Shown piece after piece: positions 1-6,783 of a DNA stretch of 17,016 bases. The translations under genes and the position numbers were made by a program. Every line of letters starts with the position of its first letter. Position 1 is the stretch's first letter. The stretch is from H111-94 sp034436045 (GTDB lineage Bacteria; Chloroflexota; Ktedonobacteria; Ktedonobacterales; Ktedonobacteraceae), in assembly GCA_034436045.1 (NCBI GenBank), contig DAOTVZ010000257.1:1-17016 (forward strand), read 5' to 3'. The notes beneath the pieces are model-generated. The model was not told where the DNA came from. It ran no database searches and saw only the letters and a list, made by a program, of their open reading frames with translations.

Positions 1-147
1 ATCGTCAATGGGCAAACCATCAAGACTATCACCGATGACAGCTATACGAGCGGCACTATTGCGCTCTTTGTTTCCAATCTCCAGGGTGCCCATGCAGGCG
101 CACAGGCCACCTTCTCTAACTTCGTCATCTACCCTGCAAATGCATAA
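1..147 (+). CDS. C-terminal 48 residues of a secreted or lectin-like protein (5' end outside window)
   Basis: Frame 1 is open from the window edge to a TAA at 145-147. The visible residues include SYTSGTIALFVSN and ATFSNFVIYPA. This resembles the last beta strands of a jelly-roll or concanavalin-like domain (LamG or DUF1080-type), in which a 'G.igl......a.FdnF.v' segment ends the fold. Such domains commonly end extracellular or kinase-linked proteins in Ktedonobacteria. The function of the whole protein cannot be judged from this tail. A GC-rich hairpin follows 32 nt after the stop. The family assignment rests on a short pattern only. Confidence 0.6.
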   Translation: MVNGQTIKTITDDSYTSGTIALFVSNLQGAHAGAQATFSNFVIYPANA

Positions 148-179
148 CATCGATTATTGTCTATGCAAGCCTCAGATAA

Positions 180-220
180 CAGGAGGCTGGGGCGACCACA
201 AGGGTACGCCCAGCCTCCTG
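180..220. terminator. Hairpin between convergent genes, probable bidirectional terminator
   Basis: CAGGAGGCTGG at 180-190 pairs perfectly with CCAGCCTCCTG at 210-220. Inner GGCG/CGCC pairing follows after a small bulge. It lies between the stop at 147 and the convergent stop at 245. No strong T-run follows on either side, so intrinsic termination may be partial. Confidence 0.55.
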
Positions 221-244
221 CTATCTGGGGCTTGTCTCGCTTGC

Positions 245-1222
245 CTATTGCATGGTAATTAAACGCGCATAGATAGCAGGATCAACGTTGCCGCCACTGA
301 CAACACAGCAAACCTTCTTGCCGACAAAGCGTTCTGGATAGGCAAAGATCGCGCCGATGGCTAGAGCGCCGGTCGGTTCCACCTTGAGATTGACATACTG
401 AAAACAGTGGCGTACCGCCTGTGCGATGACCTCATCAGGCACCTCGATTATATCGCTCAACCCATGTTGAAGAATTTCCCAGTTCAGTTGGCCCAGGCTA
501 AGGGTACGCGCCCCATCCGCAATCGTCGCCGGTTCCCGCTCATTGCGCACCAACTGTCCCGTTCTCAGCGAACGGGCAGCATCATTGCCAAGCAGAGGTT
601 CAGCGCCAATCACCTCTGTCTTTGCCTGCACATGATCACGGGCAACAACGATGCCAGAACTCAGGCCACCACCCCCAACCGGCACAACAATGACATCAAA
701 CTGACCGCGCCGAAAAATATCCTGCCCCAGCGTTGAGTTACCCGCCACGACGCGGTAATCATCATAGGCCGGTGCGTGAAAGGCATCTGGCTGTTCTCGC
801 AGTAGTTGCGCCACACGCTCAGCACGCCCTGTTTGATTGACATCAATCAGGTCTACCGTTCCCCCATAACGCTGCACCGCCGCAATCTTGACCTGCGCCG
901 AGGTAGCAGGCATCACAATAGTGCATTGCTTACCCAACAACTGACAGGCATATGCGACCGCCTGCCCAAAATTACCGGAAGAGGCCGCCACAACCCGCCG
1001 CTGTGGTACACTGGCAAGCAGATTGTATGCCGCGCGAAATTTGAAACTACCTGTGTACTGGAATGTCTCCGTCGCCAGCGTCACCTCGCACATGCAGTTC
1101 GCAAGCAATGGCGGACAGGGACAGGGCAGCAAAACCGTCGGGCGTACATAATGCGGCAATGTCTCCCAAACCGTTTCAAGATACGTGTCGGTCAATTCGG
1201 GAGCCGTATCGTACCGTCTCAT
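245..1222 (-). CDS. PLP-dependent threonine/serine dehydratase-like enzyme (fold type II)
   Basis: This 325-residue protein belongs to the tryptophan-synthase-beta/threonine dehydratase family. Such enzymes deaminate Thr or Ser to 2-oxo acids, and some relatives are serine racemases or act on hydroxy-amino acids. Visible landmarks are TGSFKFRAA with the Schiff-base lysine at K61, SSGNFGQA at 81-88 (substrate/carboxylate loop with N84), the phosphate-binding GGGG at 183-186, and a C-terminal CVVSGGNVD. There is no C-terminal ACT domain, so it is the short catabolic form rather than biosynthetic IlvA. The start is set at 1222 because AGGAGG lies 8 nt upstream; a longer reading to 1267 has no such site. 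An odd feature is C34-P-C36 and C43-M-C45 in the segment before the lysine motif. The usual 'KlE' before that motif is replaced. The exact substrate is unknown. Confidence 0.85.
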   Translation of the reverse strand: MRRYDTAPELTDTYLETVWETLPHYVRPTVLLPCPCPPLLANCMCEVTLATETFQYTGSFKFRAAYNLLASVPQRRVVAASSGNFGQAVAYACQLLGKQCTIVMPATSAQVKIAAVQRYGGTVDLIDVNQTGRAERVAQLLREQPDAFHAPAYDDYRVVAGNSTLGQDIFRRGQFDVIVVPVGGGGLSSGIVVARDHVQAKTEVIGAEPLLGNDAARSLRTGQLVRNEREPATIADGARTLSLGQLNWEILQHGLSDIIEVPDEVIAQAVRHCFQYVNLKVEPTGALAIGAIFAYPERFVGKKVCCVVSGGNVDPAIYARLITMQ

Positions 1223-1265
1223 AAAATCAACCTCCTGCAATCCAAATAATAATAGCGACCAGCCC

Positions 1266-1274
1266 ATTGTATCA
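1266..1274 (-). promoter_or_regulatory. Extended -10 promoter for the dehydratase-like gene
   Basis: On the minus strand the sequence reads TGATACAAT, an extended -10 (TGn + TACAAT), about 45 nt upstream of the chosen start codon. No convincing -35 is seen at 17 nt. It is a pattern match only. Confidence 0.4.
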
Positions 1275-1332
1275 TGTCACTGAGAACCTGCCCGCCAGAC
1301 TCAAAAAAGCTTTCGTTGAAGCTATTCACCAT

Positions 1333-1362
1333 TTGACTATACCTCCCAAAATATGCTATCCT
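1333..1362 (+). promoter_or_regulatory. Sigma-70-type promoter of the kal-selenoprotein pair
   Basis: TTGACT at 1333-1338 and TATCCT at 1357-1362 are separated by 18 nt. The predicted transcription start near 1369 falls just before an 18-bp palindrome and about 45 nt before the kal start codon. Confidence 0.6.
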
Positions 1363-1371
1363 CCTTAGAGC

Positions 1372-1389
1372 CTAACAAACGTTTGTTAG
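1372..1389. promoter_or_regulatory. 18-bp perfect palindrome, probable repressor operator
   Basis: CTAACAAACGTTTGTTAG is perfectly self-complementary and lies directly over or after the predicted transcription start of the kal operon. Its size and symmetry are typical of operators for TetR-family repressors, many of which respond to acyl-CoAs or small metabolites. No regulator gene is next to it, so it would act in trans. Confidence 0.6.
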
Positions 1390-1415
1390 ACCCGCCACAC
1401 AGAAAGGAGTTTTGC

Positions 1416-1823
1416 ATGGCCGAGACACCCGCTTATACTTCCACGTTACGGGTACGTTTGAGTACTAAGGATGCCCACTATGGTGGCAACCTGATTAACG
1501 GCGCGTTTCTGCTCTCGCTGTTCGGCGACATTGCCACCGAGCTGGCGATCCTCTATGATGGTGATGAAGGTCTGCTGGCCGGTTATGAACGTGTCGAGTT
1601 CCTGGCTCCATTGTATGCCGGTGACTTTATCGAGGCCACGGGACGTATCATTAACGTTGGCAATACGTCACGTCGCATCGAATTTGAGGCCCGCAAAGTG
1701 ATTGCCGCACGTCCTGATATTGGCGAAACTGCTGCCGATGTGCTAGCCGAACCGCTGCTGGTGGGCCGTGCTATCGGCACAACCGTTGTCAAACGTGATC
1801 TGCAACGCAAACATCATACGTAA
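1416..1823 (+). CDS. kal: 3-aminobutyryl-CoA ammonia lyase (Kal) homologue, hotdog fold
   Basis: This 135-residue single hotdog domain has about the usual length of the family. Its landmarks match Kal of lysine-fermenting Clostridia and Fusobacteria: DAHYGGNLINGA at 19-30, LFGDIATEL at 35-43, DGDEGLLAGYERVEFLAP at 48-65, YAGDFIEATG and VGNTSRRIEFEARKVI. Known members deaminate L-3-aminobutyryl-CoA to crotonyl-CoA, and a close relative is beta-alanyl-CoA ammonia lyase. The start at 1416 is chosen because AAAGGAG lies about 6 nt upstream; the longer reading from 1353 would run through the promoter and operator. It sits 51 nt before the PrdB-like gene and shares its promoter. No other lysine-fermentation genes (kamA, kdd, kce) are visible, so the in vivo substrate may differ. 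Confidence 0.82.
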   Translation: MAETPAYTSTLRVRLSTKDAHYGGNLINGAFLLSLFGDIATELAILYDGDEGLLAGYERVEFLAPLYAGDFIEATGRIINVGNTSRRIEFEARKVIAARPDIGETAADVLAEPLLVGRAIGTTVVKRDLQRKHHT

Positions 1824-1874
1824 TACAGGATAATACTCTAGATAAAGTGGAGATACTAGAGGGAATATACAACT

Positions 1875-2630
1875 ATGGCTCGCTTAGAGGATATCGAACT
1901 GGTTGAGCGTCTCTTTCTCAAAGGGTATCCATTTCATCGTTATGCGCCACGCCCTGATGACCCGGTGGCCCATGCCATGACACCCCTACGCAAGCCGCTC
2001 TCAGCGTGTACCGTCGCCGTGATCACAACGGCTGGATTGAGCTTGCCAGAGCAACCGCCTTTCGATACGACAAACAAGATGGGCGATAGCTCGTTCCGTG
2101 AGTTCCCCGGTGACATTGATCCCCAACTGCTAGAGATGAATCATCGCAGTTGGGCCTTTGACCAGACGGGCATTTTGCGTGACCGCAACCTCGTCATGCC
2201 GCTAGATCGCCTGCGCGAGATGCAGCAACGGAGCGAGATTGGTGCGCTGGCCCCTCATCACTACAGTTTCATGGGGTCAATTATTGGCCCCAGCCGCCTT
2301 ATTAAGCAAAGCGCGCCAGAGGTAGCGCGACGGCTGCGCGATGACCACGTAGATGTCGCGCTGCTAACACCCGTTTGACCAATGTGCAATCAGTCCGTTG
2401 GACTGATACAACGCGCCATCGAATACGTTGGTATTACCACCGTCTCAATCTCTCTGCTGCGTGAGATCACAGAGAAGATACAGCCACCTCGCGCTCTCTT
2501 TGTGCCCTATCCCCTGGGTCATCCTCTCGGCGAACCGAACGATAGAGAGCTACAAACCCGCATCCTGCACGCCGCCTTCGCGCTCTTGCCACGCACAGAT
2601 GTACCGGTGCTAGAAGACTTCTCACCTTAA
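1875..2630 (+). CDS. PrdB-like reductase subunit, glycine/betaine/sarcosine/D-proline reductase selenoprotein B family, with in-frame TGA
   Basis: The two open stretches 1875-2375 and 2379-2630 are in the same frame, interrupted only by TGA at 2376-2378. Read through as selenocysteine they give one 251-residue protein, close to the length of PrdB (about 240). Family signatures lie on both sides: VAVITTAGL near residue 50, GDSSFREFPGD near 72-82, LAPHHYSFMGS near 125-135, VDVALLTPV before the TGA, and PMCNQSVGLIQRAIE after it. The TGA is residue 168, the catalytic Sec position of PrdB/GrdB, and gives a U-x-x-C redox motif with C171. A hairpin right after the TGA fits a SECIS element. AGAGGG lies 11 nt before the ATG, within a short inverted repeat (CTCTAG 1836-1841 / CTAGAG 1856-1861) that might modulate translation. 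No PrdA-like pyruvoyl subunit is present, so D-proline is not proven as substrate. Confidence 0.85.
2376..2407 (+). promoter_or_regulatory. UGA selenocysteine codon with candidate SECIS hairpin
   Basis: After TGA (2376-2378) an 8-bp perfect stem forms between ATCAGTCC (2389-2396) and GGACTGAT (2400-2407), with loop GTT (2397-2399). The loop begins 18 nt after the TGA. Bacterial SECIS elements lie in this window and have a G in the first two loop positions; the Escherichia coli fdhF loop is at nearly the same distance. The match is structural; SelB binding is inferred. Confidence 0.7.
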
Positions 2631-2640
2631 TTCTCAGCAG

Positions 2641-3816
2641 TCAATTTGCTCCCTGACATTGCACAAAACGCATTGGATAGTGATGGAATGATTCGACACC
2701 TCCCTGTCTTACTCTCACCATCTCTCCCACCTGCACCCCCATGCGTCTGTCTTCCGTGATGATATTGGGCTGAATGACCACAACCATATCTTCACGAAAA
2801 ACGAAAGGCTCTGGCTTTTTCACACTTGTGCGGCGTGTCCGTACAACAGGGGCAAGATAACCACCACCAAAGCCATGCACGAGATCATCGCAAATGGTAA
2901 AACCAGCTTGATGAATAAAGTCAGTCGTATCCAACACCTCATCGACGGTCGCGCCTGGACGAATCACAGCAGCAATACGCTGGAACGCCTCAACTGCCAC
3001 CTCATACATATGTACATATGCAGGTGTAGGTGATGTACCAATAGCAAAAGGGCGGAGAATCTGTCCGGCATAACCATGATAGTGCGCACTGATCTCGGTG
3101 AGAAGGACATCACCCACCTGAAGAACGCGATTTGACTGGTGTTGAGCAGGCACACACAGATTTGGATTGTCCATCGGCGTTGTCCCCATATAATGGATAT
3201 GGTTTCTCCCACCCAGGCCCAAATAGGCCCCCTCAACAATGGCTGCCAGTTCGTGTTCCGTAATTCCAGGGCGTGCCTCTCGTTCAAGCGCCTCAATCGC
3301 CAGATCACTTAATGCTGCACCCTTGCGCAGAAAAAGCATCTCTTCTTCACTTTTAATGAGCCGGAGCCGTGCCATCTGGGGCGCGAAATCTACGAAGACC
3401 ACTTGCGGTAATTGCGCTTGCAAGATAGCATACTGCTTGTAGGAGATAGGACCTACCAGGCCAATGCGGCCCTGCTCCAATTTTCTCTCGCGCAGATTGT
3501 CGGCCACAGTGACGGCGCTCTCCGGCCCAGCCCAACGCACATCTTGCAGCCGGGCTACCCTGCGCGCATTGGGCACATGGTTATACATCTGCACCAGTAG
3601 CGTCGGCTCGCCTTCAAAGGGGAAAATGAGAAAAGCCTCCCGTGTCGCCAGGAAATCCGACAGAAATAGTACTTCGTGATAGGAACTTACCGTACTATAC
3701 AGCACGAGCGCCGAGAGGTTTGCTGTCTGCATCGCCTCTCGCACAACGCTATAGCGCCGGAGAAATTCCGCCTCTGAGAAAGCTGGATATACGTCTTTAG
3801 TATTTATTTCACTCAT
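2641..3816 (-). CDS. M24-family (creatinase/aminopeptidase P-like) protein with altered metal site
   Basis: This 391-residue protein has an N-terminal creatinase-type domain (about 15-150) and a C-terminal pita-bread domain (about 155-385). In metal-dependent prolidases the five ligands are D, D, H, E, E. Aligning by motif, the protein shows E241 (LLTEISAHYHGY), Q252 (GQILRPF), H314 (VHGFGGG), Q349 (VVIQPN) and G364 (GVQVGEMV). Only the histidine is retained, and one Asp is conservatively Glu. A dinuclear metal site is therefore unlikely; a metal-independent hydrolase such as creatinase, or another amidohydrolase-like activity, is more plausible. The GQ/PN/VGE pattern suggests a distinct subfamily rather than random decay. 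It converges on the PrdB-like gene with a 10-nt gap. The ribosome site upstream of the ATG is weak. Confidence 0.8.
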   Translation of the reverse strand: MSEINTKDVYPAFSEAEFLRRYSVVREAMQTANLSALVLYSTVSSYHEVLFLSDFLATREAFLIFPFEGEPTLLVQMYNHVPNARRVARLQDVRWAGPESAVTVADNLRERKLEQGRIGLVGPISYKQYAILQAQLPQVVFVDFAPQMARLRLIKSEEEMLFLRKGAALSDLAIEALEREARPGITEHELAAIVEGAYLGLGGRNHIHYMGTTPMDNPNLCVPAQHQSNRVLQVGDVLLTEISAHYHGYAGQILRPFAIGTSPTPAYVHMYEVAVEAFQRIAAVIRPGATVDEVLDTTDFIHQAGFTICDDLVHGFGGGYLAPVVRTRRTSVKKPEPFVFREDMVVVIQPNIITEDRRMGVQVGEMVRVRQGGVESFHHYPMRFVQCQGAN

Positions 3817-3853
3817 TTTGCTCTATCCAATCCTGAACATATTTCTGCAAGAA

Positions 3854-3882
3854 AGTATACATGAGAGATAATGGTCCTACAA
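3854..3882 (-). promoter_or_regulatory. Sigma-70-type promoter of the M24-family gene
   Basis: On the minus strand TTGTAG (3877-3882) and TATACT (3854-3859) are separated by exactly 17 nt. It lies about 38 nt upstream of the start codon at 3816. Confidence 0.55.
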
Positions 3883-4035
3883 GGACGTAGAAGGGTGCCC
3901 TTTACTTATCGGGAACTTTTTTTTTCTCATCAACGTCTCTCTGCTTAGATAGGACACATGACACTGTAGACCTGGCTTTCAACGCTGTATGCTGTCTATC
4001 AGTACGAGAACTGCTCTGTCTCCAGTTCAATCATC

Positions 4036-4063
4036 TTGTAACGAGACAAGGGGAAACTACTAA
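4036..4063 (+). promoter_or_regulatory. Possible promoter of the DUF4349 lipoprotein gene
   Basis: TTGTAA (4036-4041) and TACTAA (4058-4063) are separated by 16 nt, just ahead of the GAGGGG ribosome site at 4079-4084. The remaining intergenic stretch 3883-4035 has an 8-9-base T-run near 3917-3926 but no other clear signal. Confidence 0.35.
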
Positions 4064-4091
4064 ATAGTCCTACACAACGAGGGGTAATGTT

Positions 4092-5051
4092 ATGATTTTC
4101 AAACCCTTTCTGCCTGGCAAAATCCGGCAATCCATGCTCTATAGTGGCTGCATTCTGCTCCTGCTGGGCCTGTTGCTCGCAGCTTGTGGTGGTTCAGCAA
4201 CCTTAAATACAGCATCGGGGGTAGCTATGACAACTGCTGGTCAGGCTGCACAACAAAATACATCGGCATCAGGTAGTACAGCCAACCAAACGTCCACAAG
4301 TACCAATGCCAGCCCAACACAGTACTTCATCAAAACGCTGAACGTCAGCATCGCCGTCAAAGACCCACGTAAAACCGCCAATGATCTACAAAACTGGATC
4401 AGCACCGCCGATCCTCACGCTACCTCGGCTGGCACAACCTACCAGCAGGTGGGTAACAACCTCTATAATGTCACCATCTCCTTCGAGGTCACAGCTTCGG
4501 CCTATCCGCAGGTTGAACGCTACCTGGCTAATTATGCCGACCAGAATAATGGCCGCCTGATCAGTCTGAACGAAACAGTGCAGAATGTTACGAATGACTA
4601 TGTGGATAGCCAGTCGCAGCTTGCCAATCTCAAGGTCGAACAACAGCGCCTTCAGACCCTCATGAGCCAGGCGCAGTCACTCAACGACGTTCTCACCATT
4701 CAGGATAAGCTCACCGGCGTCGAGGGACAGATCGAGCAGATCACGGAGCATATCAAGAACCTTAGCAATCAAATCACGTACTACACAGTTACTATTCAAC
4801 TGCAACCGATTGTTATAGCGACACCACCACCTGAACCACAGGGCTGGAGCATTGGCCAGGTTTTTCACGATGCCTTCTCCGCCTCGCTGGCCTTTGGACA
4901 GACTTTGCTGTCCATCGCCATCTGGCTACTGGCCTTCGCCATCTACCTCGTCCCCATCGCTCTCATCGCATGGGGAGCCTACCGCTGGCGCGGGCGCTCA
5001 CGTCGCAGTATGTCCCCACCACTCGCCCCAATGCCCCCACCAATGGACTAA
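4092..5051 (+). CDS. DUF4349 lipoprotein with C-terminal membrane segment
   Basis: This is a 319-residue envelope protein. Residues 13-31 are a hydrophobic signal ending in the lipobox LLAAC, with C32 the predicted lipidated cysteine. A Thr/Ser/Ala/Gln-rich linker follows (about 35-78). The DUF4349 domain comes next (about 80-240): KTLNVSIAVKDP, repeated beta-type segments, and a helical coiled coil rich in Gln, Leu and Glu (NLKVEQQRLQTLMSQA and EGQIEQITEHIKNLSNQI). A transmembrane helix lies at about 268-297, then a short basic and Pro-rich tail. The architecture is the usual one for the family, whose function is unknown. GAGGGG is 7 nt upstream of the ATG. It appears monocistronic, bounded by its own promoter and a following hairpin. 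Confidence 0.85.
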   Translation: MIFKPFLPGKIRQSMLYSGCILLLLGLLLAACGGSATLNTASGVAMTTAGQAAQQNTSASGSTANQTSTSTNASPTQYFIKTLNVSIAVKDPRKTANDLQNWISTADPHATSAGTTYQQVGNNLYNVTISFEVTASAYPQVERYLANYADQNNGRLISLNETVQNVTNDYVDSQSQLANLKVEQQRLQTLMSQAQSLNDVLTIQDKLTGVEGQIEQITEHIKNLSNQITYYTVTIQLQPIVIATPPPEPQGWSIGQVFHDAFSASLAFGQTLLSIAIWLLAFAIYLVPIALIAWGAYRWRGRSRRSMSPPLAPMPPPMD

Positions 5052-5069
5052 TCTGGTAATACGGATTAT

Positions 5070-5103
5070 ACCTGTAGAGTAATCTGTTACTTACTCTACA
5101 GGT
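5070..5103. terminator. Perfect 13-bp hairpin between convergent genes
   Basis: ACCTGTAGAGTAA (5070-5082) pairs with TTACTCTACAGGT (5091-5103) across an 8-nt loop. It lies between the DUF4349 stop (5051) and the convergent propeller-like gene stop (5139). There is no T-run, so it may be a bidirectional terminator or a 3'-end stabilising structure. Confidence 0.6.
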
Positions 5104-5138
5104 GTTCCTCAGTGCAGAAGCAAGGAAAACGCACTCAC

Positions 5139-5963
5139 CTAAGCAGGCAATGGACACGCCTCATACAAACGCCACTCAGGGTCGAAATCGAAGCGGGCCA
5201 CAATGCGACCACTTTCACCGTGCAGAAGCGTAATCCGCGTATGCTTACCATCAACCAGCGTCCAGATGTCGCGCTCGCGGTCATAGCTGCAATCCTGCAA
5301 CCAATCCGTGTCCGCATCCACCACCTTTTCTACCTGCCCATAGGGCACAGATGACATCAGTCGCACCAGCAGAGCCTTTCCATGCACTGTATCAGCAACA
5401 GTGAAATGCCGCCCATCCAGAATACGTACTGAGTGAGGATGATCCAGCCCTTCGAGTATTGGCTGCCACCGTCCACTGTCACGATCAATTGCAATCACCA
5501 TGCCCTGATGAAAGAGCGTAGCCAGCACACGCCCATCAGGCAATTCCGCCGCCGAGTTGACATGCGTCGTCTGCTGAAGCGTGCCATACCTGATCGTGCG
5601 GTGATCTACGGCTTTATCTAACTCCCTCACCTTGCCGGTAGGTGTCGTCACAAAGCCATGATCCGTTGCCCACCATTGCCAGAGTACTTCACCTGCCCGA
5701 TTAAACTCGAGAATGAGGTCCAGCCCTGTGCTGGCTACCAGATATCCAGCACGTGTACGCGAGATAGAGTGCAAGGCATTAAACTGTGGCAAACTAATAA
5801 CAGGTGTATCAAGCGCTTGCAAAGAAGGATCAACCTCATACACACGGTCAAATGTTGTCACAAACACTCCGCGCTGCGAAGGTACCATCCCCGCCGCCAT
5901 ACTCAAAGATGCCGTTTTCTGTGTATATCCCACGTCTTCCAGTAAACAGAGCAAGCCCCCCAT
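5139..5963 (-). CDS. Beta-propeller-like protein of unknown function (NHL / arylsulfotransferase-like repeats)
   Basis: This 274-residue protein has recurring propeller-type blades: GVFVTTFDRVYEVDP, GYLVASTGLDLILEFNRAGEVLWQW, ELPDGRVLATLFHQGMVIAID, HPHSVRILDGRHFTVADT and RDIWTLVDGKHTRITLLH. The 'h.l.. l.dG..lva....d.v.e.d..G.v.W.w' pattern recalls arylsulfotransferase-like and NHL propellers, but catalytic residues cannot be assigned. No signal peptide is seen. The start at 5963 is preferred because GGAAGG lies 4 nt upstream; the frame stays open up to 6089, but that extension lacks a ribosome site and looks non-coding. Another minus-strand frame just upstream looks weakly protein-like, so a frameshifted longer N-terminus is possible. 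Confidence 0.6.
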   Translation of the reverse strand: MGGLLCLLEDVGYTQKTASLSMAAGMVPSQRGVFVTTFDRVYEVDPSLQALDTPVISLPQFNALHSISRTRAGYLVASTGLDLILEFNRAGEVLWQWWATDHGFVTTPTGKVRELDKAVDHRTIRYGTLQQTTHVNSAAELPDGRVLATLFHQGMVIAIDRDSGRWQPILEGLDHPHSVRILDGRHFTVADTVHGKALLVRLMSSVPYGQVEKVVDADTDWLQDCSYDRERDIWTLVDGKHTRITLLHGESGRIVARFDFDPEWRLYEACPLPA

Positions 5964-5982
5964 ATCACCTTCCGGCTTCTGC

Positions 5983-6333
5983 TCACTCCCCAGCACAGTC
6001 AGCGGGCACGAGGTCTGCTCCCTCGTCTGCGACCAGTGCTTTTTCAATGTCGAATGCCGTGTAGAAATACAACTCAGCAAGAGTTTCACCTGCTCGTGAC
6101 TCCCTTCTAATCAAAACAACTGCAATATATGCTGTCCTGATCGGCTTATGTGCGTATATCGTGACGCTTCCTCGCCGCTTGCCATTGCTATAGATAGTAG
6201 TAACCGCACCCTCGCAAGGTACAGAACCTGTAAAGAACCGACCAGGAAAGTGTAAGCACTTCTTATAAAAAGCAAGCAGGCATGATACAGCCCTGTTACC
6301 TGTTCCCCCCATTGTGAGTAACCGGAGCCACAT
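5983..6333 (-). CDS. Doubtful small ORF upstream of the propeller-like gene
   Basis: This 116-codon frame ends 19 nt before the propeller start. Its N-terminal half looks like chance translation. The C-terminal half (RRGSVTIYAHKPIRTAYIA, then AELYFYTAFDIEKALV) has protein-like composition. It could be a small gene in an operon, a frameshifted N-terminus of the propeller protein, or noise. No family is recognised and no clear ribosome site supports the first ATG. Confidence 0.2.
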   Translation of the reverse strand: MWLRLLTMGGTGNRAVSCLLAFYKKCLHFPGRFFTGSVPCEGAVTTIYSNGKRRGSVTIYAHKPIRTAYIAVVLIRRESRAGETLAELYFYTAFDIEKALVADEGADLVPADCAGE

Positions 6334-6501
6334 TGCTCATATACTTCATCCTGACTATTGTTGACTTTGTATATCAACAAACATAACTTACTAGTAACTA
6401 TACCGTGAGAGCGAGCAGTTTGTCAATTGTACAAGATATTCATGTGTCATGCCTTCCCTATGTACTGTTTCACCAGTGGGCGAGTAGTGGCACAAACATT
6501 G

Positions 6502-6521
6502 TTATAGCTTAATGGCTATAA
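6502..6521. repeat. Inverted repeat TTATAGC/GCTATAA
   Basis: TTATAGC (6502-6508) and GCTATAA (6515-6521) pair perfectly across a 6-nt spacer, followed by GAAATTTTT. It is either an operator-like site or a weak terminator-like hairpin. Confidence 0.4.
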
Positions 6522-6606
6522 GAAATTTTTAGAGAAAGATAGAAAGCCGCAAGAAATTATGATGATAGAACTGATTTTTTAATCCTGGTTTATGAAAGAT
6601 GCGCTA

Positions 6607-6632
6607 TACTCACTAGTGCTTACCAGTGAGTA
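6607..6632. repeat. Inverted repeat TACTCACT/AGTGAGTA
   Basis: TACTCACT (6607-6614) and AGTGAGTA (6625-6632) pair perfectly across a 10-nt spacer. The overlapping CACTAGTG (6611-6618) and GCTTAC/GTAAGC pairing allow alternative folds. It resembles a regulator binding site. Confidence 0.45.
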
Positions 6633-6720
6633 AGCAAAACAGGTCGTTGCTAAGCGATCTCTAGTGCAAAGGCATAACAATTTTCTTAAAAGTAGTACCT
6701 TTGTCTATTACATATTAGTA

Positions 6721-6783
6721 AGATAATTGTGTTTCGTATCAAGTAAGAAGACAAAACATCTATTCAAGAAAATAGATAATTGT
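6721..6783 (+). repeat. Direct decamer repeat flanking an inverted repeat, upstream of the methyltransferase
   Basis: AGATAATTGT occurs at 6721-6730 and again at 6774-6783. Between them, ATCTATT (6758-6764) pairs with AATAGAT (6771-6777). The second decamer lies 35 nt before the start codon. Confidence 0.4.

Noticed and set aside
806..1249. 147-residue plus-strand ORF opposite the dehydratase-like gene
   Set aside because: It is an antisense shadow of a gene with intact PLP motifs and a strong ribosome site.
2382..2630. A separate 82-residue gene starting at ATG 2382
   Set aside because: It is in frame with the preceding gene and continues the same family signature after the TGA; the ATG has no ribosome site of its own and would begin inside the active-site motif.
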